A stretch of 64,000 bases of DNA, from NCBI GenBank assembly GCA_031180805.1, contig JAPSLL010000003.1, positions 91,304-155,303 of the forward strand, read 5' to 3'. This document shows positions 1 to 8,132 of this stretch, piece after piece. The translations under genes and the position numbers were made by a program. A model generated the notes under the pieces. The model ran no database searches. It was not told the origin of the DNA and worked only from the letters and a program-made list of their open reading frames with translations. The DNA is from Bacillus sp. (in: firmicutes) (GTDB lineage Bacteria > Bacillota > Bacilli > Bacillales > Bacillaceae). How positions within the stretch are numbered: the first letter of the stretch is position 1; each line of letters starts with the position of its first letter.

Positions 1-71
1 AGACATTTATATTCTTTTTTAGTGATAACAACAAACCTACATTAGTAGCTTTCTCATTTCTCTACAAAAAT

Positions 72-115
72 GGAGATTCTACTTGCATTCAAAATTAAAT
101 GCAAGTGGAATCTCC
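72..115 (-). terminator. Rho-independent terminator of the sulfatase operon
   Basis: Two 18-base arms (72-89 and 98-115) pair with one G:T wobble around an 8-base loop. On the minus strand the stem is followed by ATTTTTG. It lies about 85 bases past the sulfatase stop codon, so it fits the end of the operon that runs from 5.5 kb. Confidence 0.8.
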
Positions 116-200
116 GATTGTTCGGTCGATTATTATATTATGTTTCCCTATAAAAATAGTTGGTTTTATTAGTTCGTCTGTTCCATTATTATTTTATCAA

Positions 201-2456
201 TCACTCAATTGCTAGCTCTTTTTCAATTACTTCCTGTAAATCCTTTTCATAGGAGCCTGTAATTATTTTTAATTTTTTCAACTGCTCTCCTAATGAAAAA
301 GGATCCTTGTAATATGGCGTGATATAGCTTAATTCATTATATCCAACGTGATACAAGCCATTAAAAAATCCTAAATCGTGAATCTGACCGATTATCCCCT
401 CACCAATAAGTTCATCATTTGCATATAAACTAATCGTACCTTGATCGTTATTTCTTTTATGATGTCGTACCTTCAAATGATTATCACCTGGTAAAAGCTT
501 TTTATCAGAACGTACGAGATATTCATCTATATTTTTATGATTATAGTAAAAATGTAATTTTCCATCCTGAATGAAGATGCTTATACCCCCACTGTTTTCA
601 CCGTGAGCTAGAATAACCCCTTCTGTATCATCTGTTACTCGTACTTCAGCAGTAATGTCAAAATCCTTATTCCGCAAATCAGGTGCTACTGAACCGTGGA
701 AAGGTGCCATTGATGGATAAAACACTTTAAAAGATGGTTCAACCTGTGTCGTTTTAGCCTTTTTCAATCCCACTAGCCTCTTATCAAGCGTTCGACCATC
801 GAGTGGAAAGACTCCATAGTTTTCAGCCTCCTGCCACCAAAGCTCGATTAATTCCTGCAGTTTTTCAGGATATATTTCTGCTAGGTTATTTGTTTCAGTA
901 AAATCTGTATCGGTATGGTATAATTCCCATTCATCATGCTCAAAATCCCCATTAGGAGTATGGGCAGATACCGCCTTCCAGCCATTATGCCAAATTCCTC
1001 GATTCCCTATCATTTCATAGTATTGTGTTGTTTTGCGGGTCTTATCATTCTTTTTAAATGTATAAAGCATACTTATGCCATGAACAGGCTGCTGCTTAAT
1101 GCCCTTCAAATAATTTGGCATATCTAACTCCAATAACTCTAACACCGTCGGGACAATATCTGTTACATGATGGTATTGTGTTCTAATCGTACCAGGGTCT
1201 TTAATTTTTTTCGGATATCGAATGATTAACGGATCTCTTATTCCACCTTCATGCACATAGGATTTATACCATTTAAGCGGAGTATTTCCCGCATAAGCCC
1301 AGCCCTTTGGGTAATGATTATTTGCTTTTGGACCACCAATTTCATTTAATCTTGTTAATTTTGATTCCAATGACTCACTGCCACCGTGCCACGAATTCAC
1401 TGTGCCTTCTTCTCCCCCCATCGCACATGCTCCATTATCTGATAAAAGAATGACAAGTGTATCTTCTAAGCGATTGATTTCTTCAAGAAACGAAATAAAT
1501 CGGCCAATATGATGGTCTGTATGCTCTAAAAATCCAGCAAAAGCTTCTTGCAATCGTGCATAAAGCCTTTTCTCCTCTGCGGATAAATCGCCCCATGCTT
1601 TTATATCTGGGTTTCGCTCTGGTAAAATCGCATCCTGTGGAATAAGGCCAAGCTTTTTTTGGTTTGCATACCATTCTTCTCGAATCACGTCCCAGCCTTT
1701 GTCAAACTTCCCTTTATATTTAGCAATAAATTCCTCTGGAGCATGGTGTGGAGCATGTGGAGCTCCATACGCTAAATAGAGAAAAAATGGCTTATTAGGG
1801 GATTCAGAGGTTTGATTTTTAATATATGATATTGCTCTGTCTGTTAAGTCTTCTGTTATATGGTAGCCTTCTTCTGCAGGTTTTGGCTGACGGATGCGAT
1901 GATTATCCTCAACTAGGTCAGGATTCCACTGATTCGTAGCACCAGGAAGAAACCCATAAAACTTCTCAAATCCTCGACCTAATGGCCAATTATCAAACGG
2001 TCCGCTATTTGTTTGCTCCTTCCCAGGTGCTAAATGCCATTTTCCAACTGCAAATGTATTGTAGCCTCTATCAACAAGAACCTCGCTTAACAATGCACTA
2101 TCCTTCCTGATTTTCCCTCGGCTATGTGGAAATCCACTATCATATTCTGATACAAAAGACACGCCGACAGAATGTGGATTTCTTCCTGTTAATAAAGCCG
2201 CTCTTGTCGGAGAGCAAATCGCGGTTGTATGAAAATTATTATATCGAAGTCCTTCTGAAGCTAATCGATCGATTGCAGGTGTTGAAATGCTCGATCCGTA
2301 GCACCCTAGCTGTGAAAAGCCAAGATCATCTAATAGAATGACAACAACATTCGGCTTTTTTTCCGAGGATTCTTCTGCTAAAGGCCACCATGGAGTCGAA
2401 TCGTTAATTGTTTTTCCAATTTTACCTTGAAAGGTTTCATCTTCATATATACTCAT
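201..2456 (-). CDS. Type I (Cys-type) arylsulfatase, cytoplasmic
   Basis: Probable sulfatase that hydrolyses sulfate esters to release sulfate. The alkaline-phosphatase-like fold starts near residue 35 with NVVVILLDDLG, whose Asp pair binds Ca2+, and the active-site motif CSPTR is at residues 81-85. In this family the Cys is oxidised to formylglycine. At 751 residues it is long; residues about 570-720 form an extra beta-rich region that looks like a LamG-type sandwich. There is no signal peptide, so the enzyme should act on esters imported by the ABC transporter encoded just upstream in the same operon (17 bases away). The start has AAGGGAAGAGG upstream. No formylglycine-generating enzyme or anSME is in the window, so maturation must come from elsewhere. 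Family call is firm; the natural substrate is unknown. Confidence 0.9.
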   Translation of the reverse strand: MSIYEDETFQGKIGKTINDSTPWWPLAEESSEKKPNVVVILLDDLGFSQLGCYGSSISTPAIDRLASEGLRYNNFHTTAICSPTRAALLTGRNPHSVGVSFVSEYDSGFPHSRGKIRKDSALLSEVLVDRGYNTFAVGKWHLAPGKEQTNSGPFDNWPLGRGFEKFYGFLPGATNQWNPDLVEDNHRIRQPKPAEEGYHITEDLTDRAISYIKNQTSESPNKPFFLYLAYGAPHAPHHAPEEFIAKYKGKFDKGWDVIREEWYANQKKLGLIPQDAILPERNPDIKAWGDLSAEEKRLYARLQEAFAGFLEHTDHHIGRFISFLEEINRLEDTLVILLSDNGACAMGGEEGTVNSWHGGSESLESKLTRLNEIGGPKANNHYPKGWAYAGNTPLKWYKSYVHEGGIRDPLIIRYPKKIKDPGTIRTQYHHVTDIVPTVLELLELDMPNYLKGIKQQPVHGISMLYTFKKNDKTRKTTQYYEMIGNRGIWHNGWKAVSAHTPNGDFEHDEWELYHTDTDFTETNNLAEIYPEKLQELIELWWQEAENYGVFPLDGRTLDKRLVGLKKAKTTQVEPSFKVFYPSMAPFHGSVAPDLRNKDFDITAEVRVTDDTEGVILAHGENSGGISIFIQDGKLHFYYNHKNIDEYLVRSDKKLLPGDNHLKVRHHKRNNDQGTISLYANDELIGEGIIGQIHDLGFFNGLYHVGYNELSYITPYYKDPFSLGEQLKKLKIITGSYEKDLQEVIEKELAIE

Positions 2457-2473
2457 TTTCGTCCTCTTCCCTT

Positions 2474-3301
2474 CTATTCCTTCACTACGTTATATCGCTT
2501 TAATAACACTTTTCCGAATTGATTAAACAAGCGGTCCATAATAAATCCCATTAATCCTAAAATGACGAGTCCTACAAATATCCAATCGGTTTTAAAATAC
2601 AGCCTAGCATTCCAAATCATATAGCCAATTCCTTCATTTGCCGCAACCATCTCAGCACCTACGATAGCCATAAAGGAAGAGCCCATCGCTAGTTTCGCTC
2701 CTGTGAATATGTAAGGAAGTGTTGCAGGAATGATGACATGAAACATGATCTGAGTTTCAGATGCCCCCATACTCCTGGCTGAACGAATTTTATCTTCTTC
2801 CACTGCCTGCACACCTGTAATTGTGTTAATCGTAACGATGAAAAATGTTGCATACATGATTAAAAATATTTTCGATTGTTCACCAATGCCAAACCAGAGC
2901 ATGAATAATGTAATAAAAGCAAGCGGTGGAATAAAACGAACAAAATTAATTATCGGGTCAACAAGGGCTCTTAAGACTGGTATTCTTCCAATCAATAAAC
3001 CTATCGGAATGGCAACAATATTTCCTAGCAGCCATCCAGAAATAACCCTTAGAAAGCTTACCCACATATACAAGAAGAGAGATCCATCCTGGGTCAAATC
3101 CAACGCACCTTGCCACACCGCAATCGGTCCTGGTAGAAACTGTGGGTCTGACAAACTAGCTGCTAATGACCAAATTATTAGCACAATTGCCCAGGGTATT
3201 ACCCCGCTCTTTAATAACCTGCTAATAATCGTACGATATTGTGGTTTATTTTTCTGATAAGCTACCTCTTTTTTTACGACTTCACTATTTACTACACTCA
3301 C
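2474..3301 (-). CDS. ABC transporter permease, SsuC/TauC type (sulfonate/sulfate-ester uptake)
   Basis: Membrane subunit of a nitrate/sulfonate/taurine-type importer. It has a hydrophobic helix near the N-terminus and five or six more, with the family's cytoplasmic EAA-like loop (IRSARSMGASETQIMFHV) in the second half. I chose GTG at 3301 because GGGGGG lies 7 bases upstream; a longer frame from a TTG would start inside that ribosome binding site. It sits between the ATPase and the sulfatase genes with little spacing, so the four genes are one operon. Substrate by context: sulfate esters or sulfonates. Confidence 0.88.
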   Translation of the reverse strand: MSVVNSEVVKKEVAYQKNKPQYRTIISRLLKSGVIPWAIVLIIWSLAASLSDPQFLPGPIAVWQGALDLTQDGSLFLYMWVSFLRVISGWLLGNIVAIPIGLLIGRIPVLRALVDPIINFVRFIPPLAFITLFMLWFGIGEQSKIFLIMYATFFIVTINTITGVQAVEEDKIRSARSMGASETQIMFHVIIPATLPYIFTGAKLAMGSSFMAIVGAEMVAANEGIGYMIWNARLYFKTDWIFVGLVILGLMGFIMDRLFNQFGKVLLKRYNVVKE

Positions 3302-3315
3302 TTTATATCCCCCCT

Positions 3316-4092
3316 TCAATCAAAATGATTTTGTATCTTTTGATAATACGTATTAAACTCTTTATTGGTAAACTGTCTAGGATATGGTATAGGAATCGAA
3401 TAAATTGTCTCAATTTTTGATGATGGTCCTACTGACATCACACCAATTCGTTCACCTAACAATAGAGCTTCTTGAATATCATGAGTGACGAAAATAATCG
3501 TTTTGTTCGTTTCCTTCCATATTCGTACAAGCTCAGTTTGCATTGTTCGACGTGTCATAGCATCAAGAGCACCGAACGGTTCATCCATTAATAAAATGTC
3601 AGGGTCATTCGCTAACACCCTTGCTAATTGAACACGTTGCTTCATTCCTCCTGATAGCTCCTTCGGAAACTTGTGCTCATGTCCTTTCAAGCCAACTAGC
3701 TCGATAAAATAAGCTGATGTTTCGTGACGAATTGACTTTGGCGTTTTTTTCATTTTTAATCCAAACTCAACATTTTCTCTTACGGTTAACCAAGGGAAAA
3801 GCGCAGCATCTGCTTGTTGAAACACAACTCCACGGTTCCTCCCAGGCTTGCTAACCTCTTTTTGATCAACAATAAGCTCACCTGAAGTTTTTTGAATAAA
3901 ACCAGCAATCATCGACAGTAATGTAGATTTTCCACAGCCACTCGGCCCTAGTAAAATAAAAAATTCTCCTTTTCCAATTGTTAAATTCACATCCTCAAGT
4001 ACATAATGATGATTGTTTAAAAATGATTTTGATAATCCCGTAATAGAAATTGCGGTCACATTATCGATTGCCTTTTCTGTAATTGAACTCAT
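3316..4092 (-). CDS. ABC transporter ATP-binding protein, SsuB/TauB type
   Basis: Cytoplasmic ATPase that powers the importer. Walker A GPSGCGKST is at residues 49-57, the ABC signature LSGGMKQ at 146-152 and Walker B ILLMDEP at 166-172, followed by a switch histidine in VTHD. Length (258 residues) is normal for SsuB/TauB. It lies 17 bases downstream of the lipoprotein gene and directly upstream of the permease gene. The order binding protein - ATPase - permease - sulfatase resembles the ats gene sets of Pseudomonas, which import aryl sulfates; that comparison is by gene content, not by alignment. Confidence 0.9.
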   Translation of the reverse strand: MSSITEKAIDNVTAISITGLSKSFLNNHHYVLEDVNLTIGKGEFFILLGPSGCGKSTLLSMIAGFIQKTSGELIVDQKEVSKPGRNRGVVFQQADAALFPWLTVRENVEFGLKMKKTPKSIRHETSAYFIELVGLKGHEHKFPKELSGGMKQRVQLARVLANDPDILLMDEPFGALDAMTRRTMQTELVRIWKETNKTIIFVTHDIQEALLLGERIGVMSVGPSSKIETIYSIPIPYPRQFTNKEFNTYYQKIQNHFD

Positions 4093-4109
4093 CCTTCCAT
4101 CACTCCTTG

Positions 4110-5123
4110 TTATTGATAGTTCACTAAGCTTGGAACCGCCTTTTTTAATGGATCCAGCATAAGTTTATCTTTCAAATCAAATGAGTCCTCTAAAATCCCA
4201 TTCTCTTCAAGCCAGCTTTTCATTTCTTCTAAATGCTTTGCATCCTCTTCTGTGAAGCCTAGTACATAATTTGTTCTTTCTAAATCTTTAAGGGCATCCT
4301 CCTTAGGAATTTTTAATTGCTCGAATGCTAATTGTGCGGTCTGTTCCTTTTGTTCCTGAACAAACTCGATTCCTTCCTGTAATGCTTTTAATGCATTTTC
4401 AATGGCCCTCGGATTTTCTTCAACAAATGTCCTGTCTGCTAAAAGATAACTATCAATACTCACACCCGCTCCAAGTAAATTATCTAAGTGGTGAACTCCG
4501 TTAATGCTATAAAATTTATCAGTTAAAGCACCCCCAATCCAAACTGCTTCAATATCCCCTTTTTTCATGCCAACGATTGCTTCATCAGGGGTACTATAAG
4601 GTACAAACGTGACATCCTTTCCAGAAATTCCATTCGCTTCCAAATATTGATCCCAAACATACTCGTAAACCGTTCCTTTAGAAACCCCTAGCTTTTTTCC
4701 TTTTAAATCGTTAGGCGTTTTTATTTCCTCTCTAGCAAGTAATTGTGTCTCACTTGACGATTTTTCGTTGGCCCTTGTAAGCGTTGAAATGATAACTATG
4801 TCTCCCTTTGCCAAGGAATTAATCGTTACATAATCTGCTGCAATCCCGGTGTCTGCTTGTTTTGTTAATACTGCGTTTACAGTATCTATTCCCATTGCAA
4901 AGTTTGTTAGCTGTGGCTTTATCTCATGTGCATTAAAAAATCCTTGTTTTTCTGCTGCACGAAATTGTAAGGATCCCCCTGCCGCAGTATCAATTGCCAT
5001 GCGAATCTCATTTATTTCATTTTCTTGATTTGCTGAAACTTTTTCCTTTGTTGATGAGCAACCAGCGATTACAAATATAACAATTATCGTTGTTACAATA
5101 ATCATTGCTTTTACCGTTCTCAT
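4110..5123 (-). CDS. Sulfonate/sulfate-ester ABC transporter substrate-binding lipoprotein (SsuA-like)
   Basis: Extracytoplasmic binding protein of the NMT1/SsuA class. The N-terminus is a lipoprotein signal with lipobox IAGC (Cys22). The mature part has the family pattern: a GxDTVNAVLTKQADTGIAA loop, LKGKKLGVSKGT and YSTPDEAIVGMKKGDIEAVW. It is the first gene of the operon and has AGGAGG 8 bases before ATG. A sigma-A promoter and an about 370-base leader precede it. Ligand is inferred from the downstream sulfatase; aliphatic sulfonates or another NMT1-class ligand remain possible. Confidence 0.86.
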   Translation of the reverse strand: MRTVKAMIIVTTIIVIFVIAGCSSTKEKVSANQENEINEIRMAIDTAAGGSLQFRAAEKQGFFNAHEIKPQLTNFAMGIDTVNAVLTKQADTGIAADYVTINSLAKGDIVIISTLTRANEKSSSETQLLAREEIKTPNDLKGKKLGVSKGTVYEYVWDQYLEANGISGKDVTFVPYSTPDEAIVGMKKGDIEAVWIGGALTDKFYSINGVHHLDNLLGAGVSIDSYLLADRTFVEENPRAIENALKALQEGIEFVQEQKEQTAQLAFEQLKIPKEDALKDLERTNYVLGFTEEDAKHLEEMKSWLEENGILEDSFDLKDKLMLDPLKKAVPSLVNYQ

Positions 5124-5199
5124 GTAAGGGTCCTCCTGATTTTATCTAGTAAGTTTTTTTAAACAATACTGCTCTATGTTTGCTTGGAGCTAATGGTAG

Positions 5200-5262
5200 G
5201 ATTGTTGTTTTGCCAAAGACTAGCGCTCGCCCCGCGGAAAGCAAGCAGCTATTGGAATACAG
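5200..5262 (-). repeat. Partial degenerate Bacillus dispersed intergenic repeat (copy 1)
   Basis: On the minus strand it reads CTGCTTGCTTTCCGCGGGGC flanked by ATTCCAATAG, which matches the left half of a GC-rich intergenic repeat common in Bacillus genomes. The right half is not recognisable. Four other copies lie at 17.6, 51.5, 52.6 and 55.2 kb. Confidence 0.5.
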
Positions 5263-5400
5263 CCTTACCCCAAAAGCTAAGTTGGAGCATTCTATTATTT
5301 CATAAAGCTTGAGACTCCATTTGGAACATTCACCTATAATCCCTCACACCCAAAGGAATGCTAAGGGAGCATCGAGACAATTTAGGTAAACCTAAACAAA

Positions 5401-5449
5401 AAAGGATATAGAAACGAAGTGAATAATTCACAACGATTCTATATCCTTT
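5401..5449 (-). terminator. Attenuator-like hairpin in the sulfatase operon leader
   Basis: Arms 5401-5416 and 5434-5449 pair with a single mismatch, and the loop region contains a further 13-base palindrome (GTGAATAATTCAC). On the minus strand the stem is followed by TTTTTTG. It sits about 45 bases after the predicted start site and 280 bases before the first gene, so it could stop transcription in the leader. It could also be a small mobile palindrome. Confidence 0.55.
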
Positions 5450-5499
5450 GGTAGTCCAATCAGATATTTTCTAACTTTTATGAAAGTTTTAATAACTGT

Positions 5500-5528
5500 A
5501 TATTAAACCCATAATTCCTATATGTCAA
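5500..5528 (-). promoter_or_regulatory. Sigma-A promoter of the sulfatase operon
   Basis: Minus strand: TTGACA (5523-5528), 17-base spacer, TAATAT (5500-5505). The spacer contains GGAATTAT, a sequence that also occurs in CymR (cysteine repressor) sites, but the rest of the CymR consensus matches poorly. Confidence 0.65.
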
Positions 5529-5617
5529 GTTGGTTTAATGATTTTTATAATAAAAGTTTTTATGAGAAACCTAGTTTTTTACATTTAAAATGATAAATGG
5601 TTATGTAATTCAAGAAA

Positions 5618-5655
5618 AAATTTTAGAGTGTCTCTATTAAAGACACCCTAAAATA
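5618..5655 (-). terminator. Terminator of the CSCC-motif permease gene
   Basis: TTTTAGAGTGTCT and AGACACCCTAAAA pair around CTATTA, and the minus strand continues with T6. It starts right after the permease stop codon. Confidence 0.75.
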
Positions 5656-5664
5656 CCCTTTAAG

Positions 5665-6726
5665 CTATAAAATAAATTTCCCTACAAAACCGCTTATTAT
5701 TCCAAGAACAATGACTGATGTGATAACAAATAACAGCACCTTTTTTGGAAATGATTTTGCAACCATTATAAGAGACGGTAAGCTAATTGCTGGCAACGTT
5801 ACTAATAATGCCGCTGCAGGACCACCGCCAATTATTCCTAAAGACATAAATGTTTGAACAATTGGAATTTCAGCTGCTGTTGGGATAACAAATAACATGC
5901 CAGCAATTGCAAAAATGATGATAGCAAGGATGCTATTCGTTTGAGCTTCACTTAATTGTGGGAATAACCATGCACGTCCAGCACCTAAAAGTAAAACAGA
6001 TAGTACATAGGCAGGTACAATATATAAAACCATCATACCCATGCTTTTAAACCATCTAGTTAAAAAGCTGCCTTTCTCTTCTTCCTCAGGGATCATTTGG
6101 TCAATATCAATTGGCTGTACATCTTTTACAAAGCGATTCGCTAAATAACTAACGCCAAAAGTTAAAATCAGCCCGAAGACAAGTCTTATTACGGTAAATT
6201 TCCATGATAAAACAAATGTCATAAAAATAAGTGTAGCCGGATTGATCATCGGGTTCCCAATCCAAAACGCTAATGCAGCACCTACAGAAACATTTTTCTT
6301 ACGAAGTCCAACAGCTATCGGTGCTGCACAGCAAGAGCACATCATTCCAGGCACTGCTGCTAATCCAGCGATCGCCGTACTTCCGAATGATGTTTTCCCT
6401 AAAACTTTAAGTAACCACCCCGTTGGTAACAGTACCTGGAGCAATGACCCGAGTAAAATTCCTAAAATAGCTGCTTTCCATACTGAATTGAAATAAGCAA
6501 GTGCATAATCTAAAGCTGCTTGCCATGTAGATGATTGATTTGAACCATCCCCTAGTATTGAAGCTCCAATAGAATGCGTATTGGCTACTAAAATTGATTT
6601 GTTATAGTAGGGCCACCATTTTACATAAAGTAAACCAGCAGTCGCGATAACAATAAATGAAATTACAAACCAAATCGTTTTTTTATGATTTGTTTGTTTT
6701 AGTAATGATGTATCAAGCTGATTCAT
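5665..6726 (-). CDS. UPF0718/YraQ-ArsP-type permease with CSCC motif
   Basis: Membrane protein of 353 residues with about eight to nine helices, of the permease family that includes YraQ and ArsP. Between helices at about residues 128-155 it has MMCSCCAAPIAVGLRKK, a Cys cluster typical of this family that may bind a soft metal or metalloid, followed by the WIGNPMINPATL signature. AGGAGG precedes ATG by 6 bases. It is divergent from selD across 269 bases that contain matched inverted repeats, so it may be co-regulated with selenium metabolism. Transport substrate is unknown: arsenicals are handled by ArsP relatives; selenium is only a context guess. Confidence 0.8.
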   Translation of the reverse strand: MNQLDTSLLKQTNHKKTIWFVISFIVIATAGLLYVKWWPYYNKSILVANTHSIGASILGDGSNQSSTWQAALDYALAYFNSVWKAAILGILLGSLLQVLLPTGWLLKVLGKTSFGSTAIAGLAAVPGMMCSCCAAPIAVGLRKKNVSVGAALAFWIGNPMINPATLIFMTFVLSWKFTVIRLVFGLILTFGVSYLANRFVKDVQPIDIDQMIPEEEEKGSFLTRWFKSMGMMVLYIVPAYVLSVLLLGAGRAWLFPQLSEAQTNSILAIIIFAIAGMLFVIPTAAEIPIVQTFMSLGIIGGGPAAALLVTLPAISLPSLIMVAKSFPKKVLLFVITSVIVLGIISGFVGKFIL

Positions 6727-6745
6727 GGTATCCTCCTAATAAATT

Positions 6746-6922
6746 TATAGACGACAAAATATTATATCACAGTTATGTAAAACACTATTCTTAAAATGCT
6801 TTTCATTATGAAACTCTTAAGAGAACAAGGATACTACAACATTTCATTTATTTCACTTTGCTACAATAGTGTTTTATAATAAGATAAGACACTATTAATG
6901 CGATTATATTATTTTGTCTATA
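6746..6922. promoter_or_regulatory. Symmetric divergent control region between the permease and selD
   Basis: Outer arms (6746-6766 and 6902-6922) are near-inverted copies containing ACAAAATA-type sequence next to TATAGAC. Inner arms AAAACACTATT (6779-6789) and AATAGTGTTTT (6865-6875) are exact inverse copies, and a third ACACTATTA follows at 6890. The layout suggests one regulator acting on both genes. Confidence 0.4.
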
Positions 6923-6995
6923 AAGCACTTAGATTTTTTCAATTCTCATATATCTATTTTAACTATATAAATCGTTTAGAAAGGTTGTTTTCTTC

Positions 6996-8045
6996 ATGTC
7001 TGATACAGAACAAATTAAGCTTACTTCATTATCATCTAAAGGTGGCTGTGGCTGTAAAATAGGCCCTGCAGATTTAGCTCAAGTGTTAAGAGACCTGCCT
7101 CCTTCAGTTCCAAATCCCAATTTATTAGTAGGTTTAGACACGAGTGATGATGCGGGTGTGTACCGTTTAAACGATGAATTAGCAATTGTTCAAACCGTTG
7201 ATTTCTTTACACCAATCGTTGATGATCCGTATTCATTTGGCCAGGTTGCTGCTGCAAATGCAATTAGTGATATTTATGCAATGGGTGGAAAGCCATTAAC
7301 AGCTTTGAATATTGTTGCTTTCCCAATTTCAACTTTAGAGAAATCAATTTTAACGGAAATTTTACGTGGTGCCGGAGATAAAATAAAGGAAGCAGGTGCT
7401 ACACTTGTTGGCGGTCATTCGATTGACGACAAGGAGCCTAAATTTGGCTTAGCTGTTACAGGGGTCGTTCACCCTGATAAGGTTCGGACTAATGCTGGTG
7501 CAAAGCCAGGAGATAAATTAATTATAACAAAACCAATTGGAGTCGGGATTTCAACCACTTCGATTAAACGGAATTTACTAACAGAGGATGAAATAACTCG
7601 TGTTACAAAGGTTATGGCTACGTTAAATAAGACAGCTTCAGAAACGATGGAACCATATCATGTGCATGCATGTACAGATGTTACAGGCTTTGGATTACTT
7701 GGACATGCTTCTGAAATGGCAAAAGGCAGTAAAACAGGTTTAACAATTTTTAAGGACCAAGTTCCATTGCTTCCAAGAGTGAGAGAATTAGCTGAGGCCG
7801 GTGCTGTGCCAGGTGGTACAAAAAATAATTTTGCCCATTTACAAGGTGATGTAACATTCCCAGAAACAATGGATCAAATCGACCAATGGATTTTATGTGA
7901 TGCTGTAACATCTGGTGGTCTATTGATTTCCATAGCTGGAGAAGAAGCAGATGAATTAGTATCAGAATTGAAAAAGGCTGGTGTTGAAGCAGCACTTATC
8001 GGTGAGGTAACTAAGGAGAATTCAGGACATATTACAGTTATTTAA
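6996..8045 (+). CDS. selD: Selenide, water dikinase (selenophosphate synthetase)
   Basis: Makes selenophosphate from selenide and ATP, the selenium donor for 2-selenouridine in tRNA and for selenocysteine. The N-terminal motif GGCGCK places the catalytic Cys at residue 18 and the essential Lys at 21, equivalent to Cys17/Lys20 of the E. coli enzyme; the enzyme is therefore the Cys form and needs no UGA readthrough. An AIR-synthase-like ATP-binding fold follows, with TDVTGFGLLGHA and TSGGLLI. Length (349) is normal. AAAGGTTG precedes ATG. Its partner selU follows after a hairpin; no selA, selB or selC is in the window. Confidence 0.96.
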   Translation: MSDTEQIKLTSLSSKGGCGCKIGPADLAQVLRDLPPSVPNPNLLVGLDTSDDAGVYRLNDELAIVQTVDFFTPIVDDPYSFGQVAAANAISDIYAMGGKPLTALNIVAFPISTLEKSILTEILRGAGDKIKEAGATLVGGHSIDDKEPKFGLAVTGVVHPDKVRTNAGAKPGDKLIITKPIGVGISTTSIKRNLLTEDEITRVTKVMATLNKTASETMEPYHVHACTDVTGFGLLGHASEMAKGSKTGLTIFKDQVPLLPRVRELAEAGAVPGGTKNNFAHLQGDVTFPETMDQIDQWILCDAVTSGGLLISIAGEEADELVSELKKAGVEAALIGEVTKENSGHITVI

Positions 8046-8075
8046 TGTGAGTTCCCGAAAATTAGTTCTTTAATA

Positions 8076-8101
8076 AAAATCGGCTGTCATGCCGATTTTT
8101 T
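8076..8101 (+). terminator. Hairpin with T tract between selD and selU
   Basis: ATCGGC and GCCGAT pair around TGTCAT and are followed by T6. It lies 30 bases after selD and 32 before selU, so it could terminate or partly attenuate transcription into selU. Confidence 0.7.
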
Positions 8102-8132
8102 ATATTGTTAAAACAGAAAGGTGGAACATCAA

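Larger units (their letters stand above)
5124..5500 (-). other. Long leader of the sulfatase operon
   Basis: About 370 bases separate the predicted transcription start from the first gene. The leader carries an early strong hairpin (5401-5449) followed by T6, and part of a dispersed Bacillus repeat (about 5200-5260). I looked for an S-box (SAM-I) riboswitch because of the sulfur context and did not find its conserved core. No open reading frame with a good ribosome binding site is visible. Confidence 0.45.

Noticed and set aside
5124..5400. S-box (SAM-I) or T-box riboswitch ahead of the sulfur operon
   Set aside because: I looked for the S-box core (GATGAAGCCCGGCAACC-like) and the T-box AGGGTGGNACCGCG sequence on both strands and found neither.
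5500..5528. CymR binding site over the sulfatase operon promoter
   Set aside because: Only the GGAATTAT end fits; the other half of the consensus has several mismatches, so I mention it only as weak.
6996..7060. Selenocysteine codon in selD
   Set aside because: The active-site position is an ordinary Cys codon (TGT) in GGCGCK; there is no in-frame TGA.
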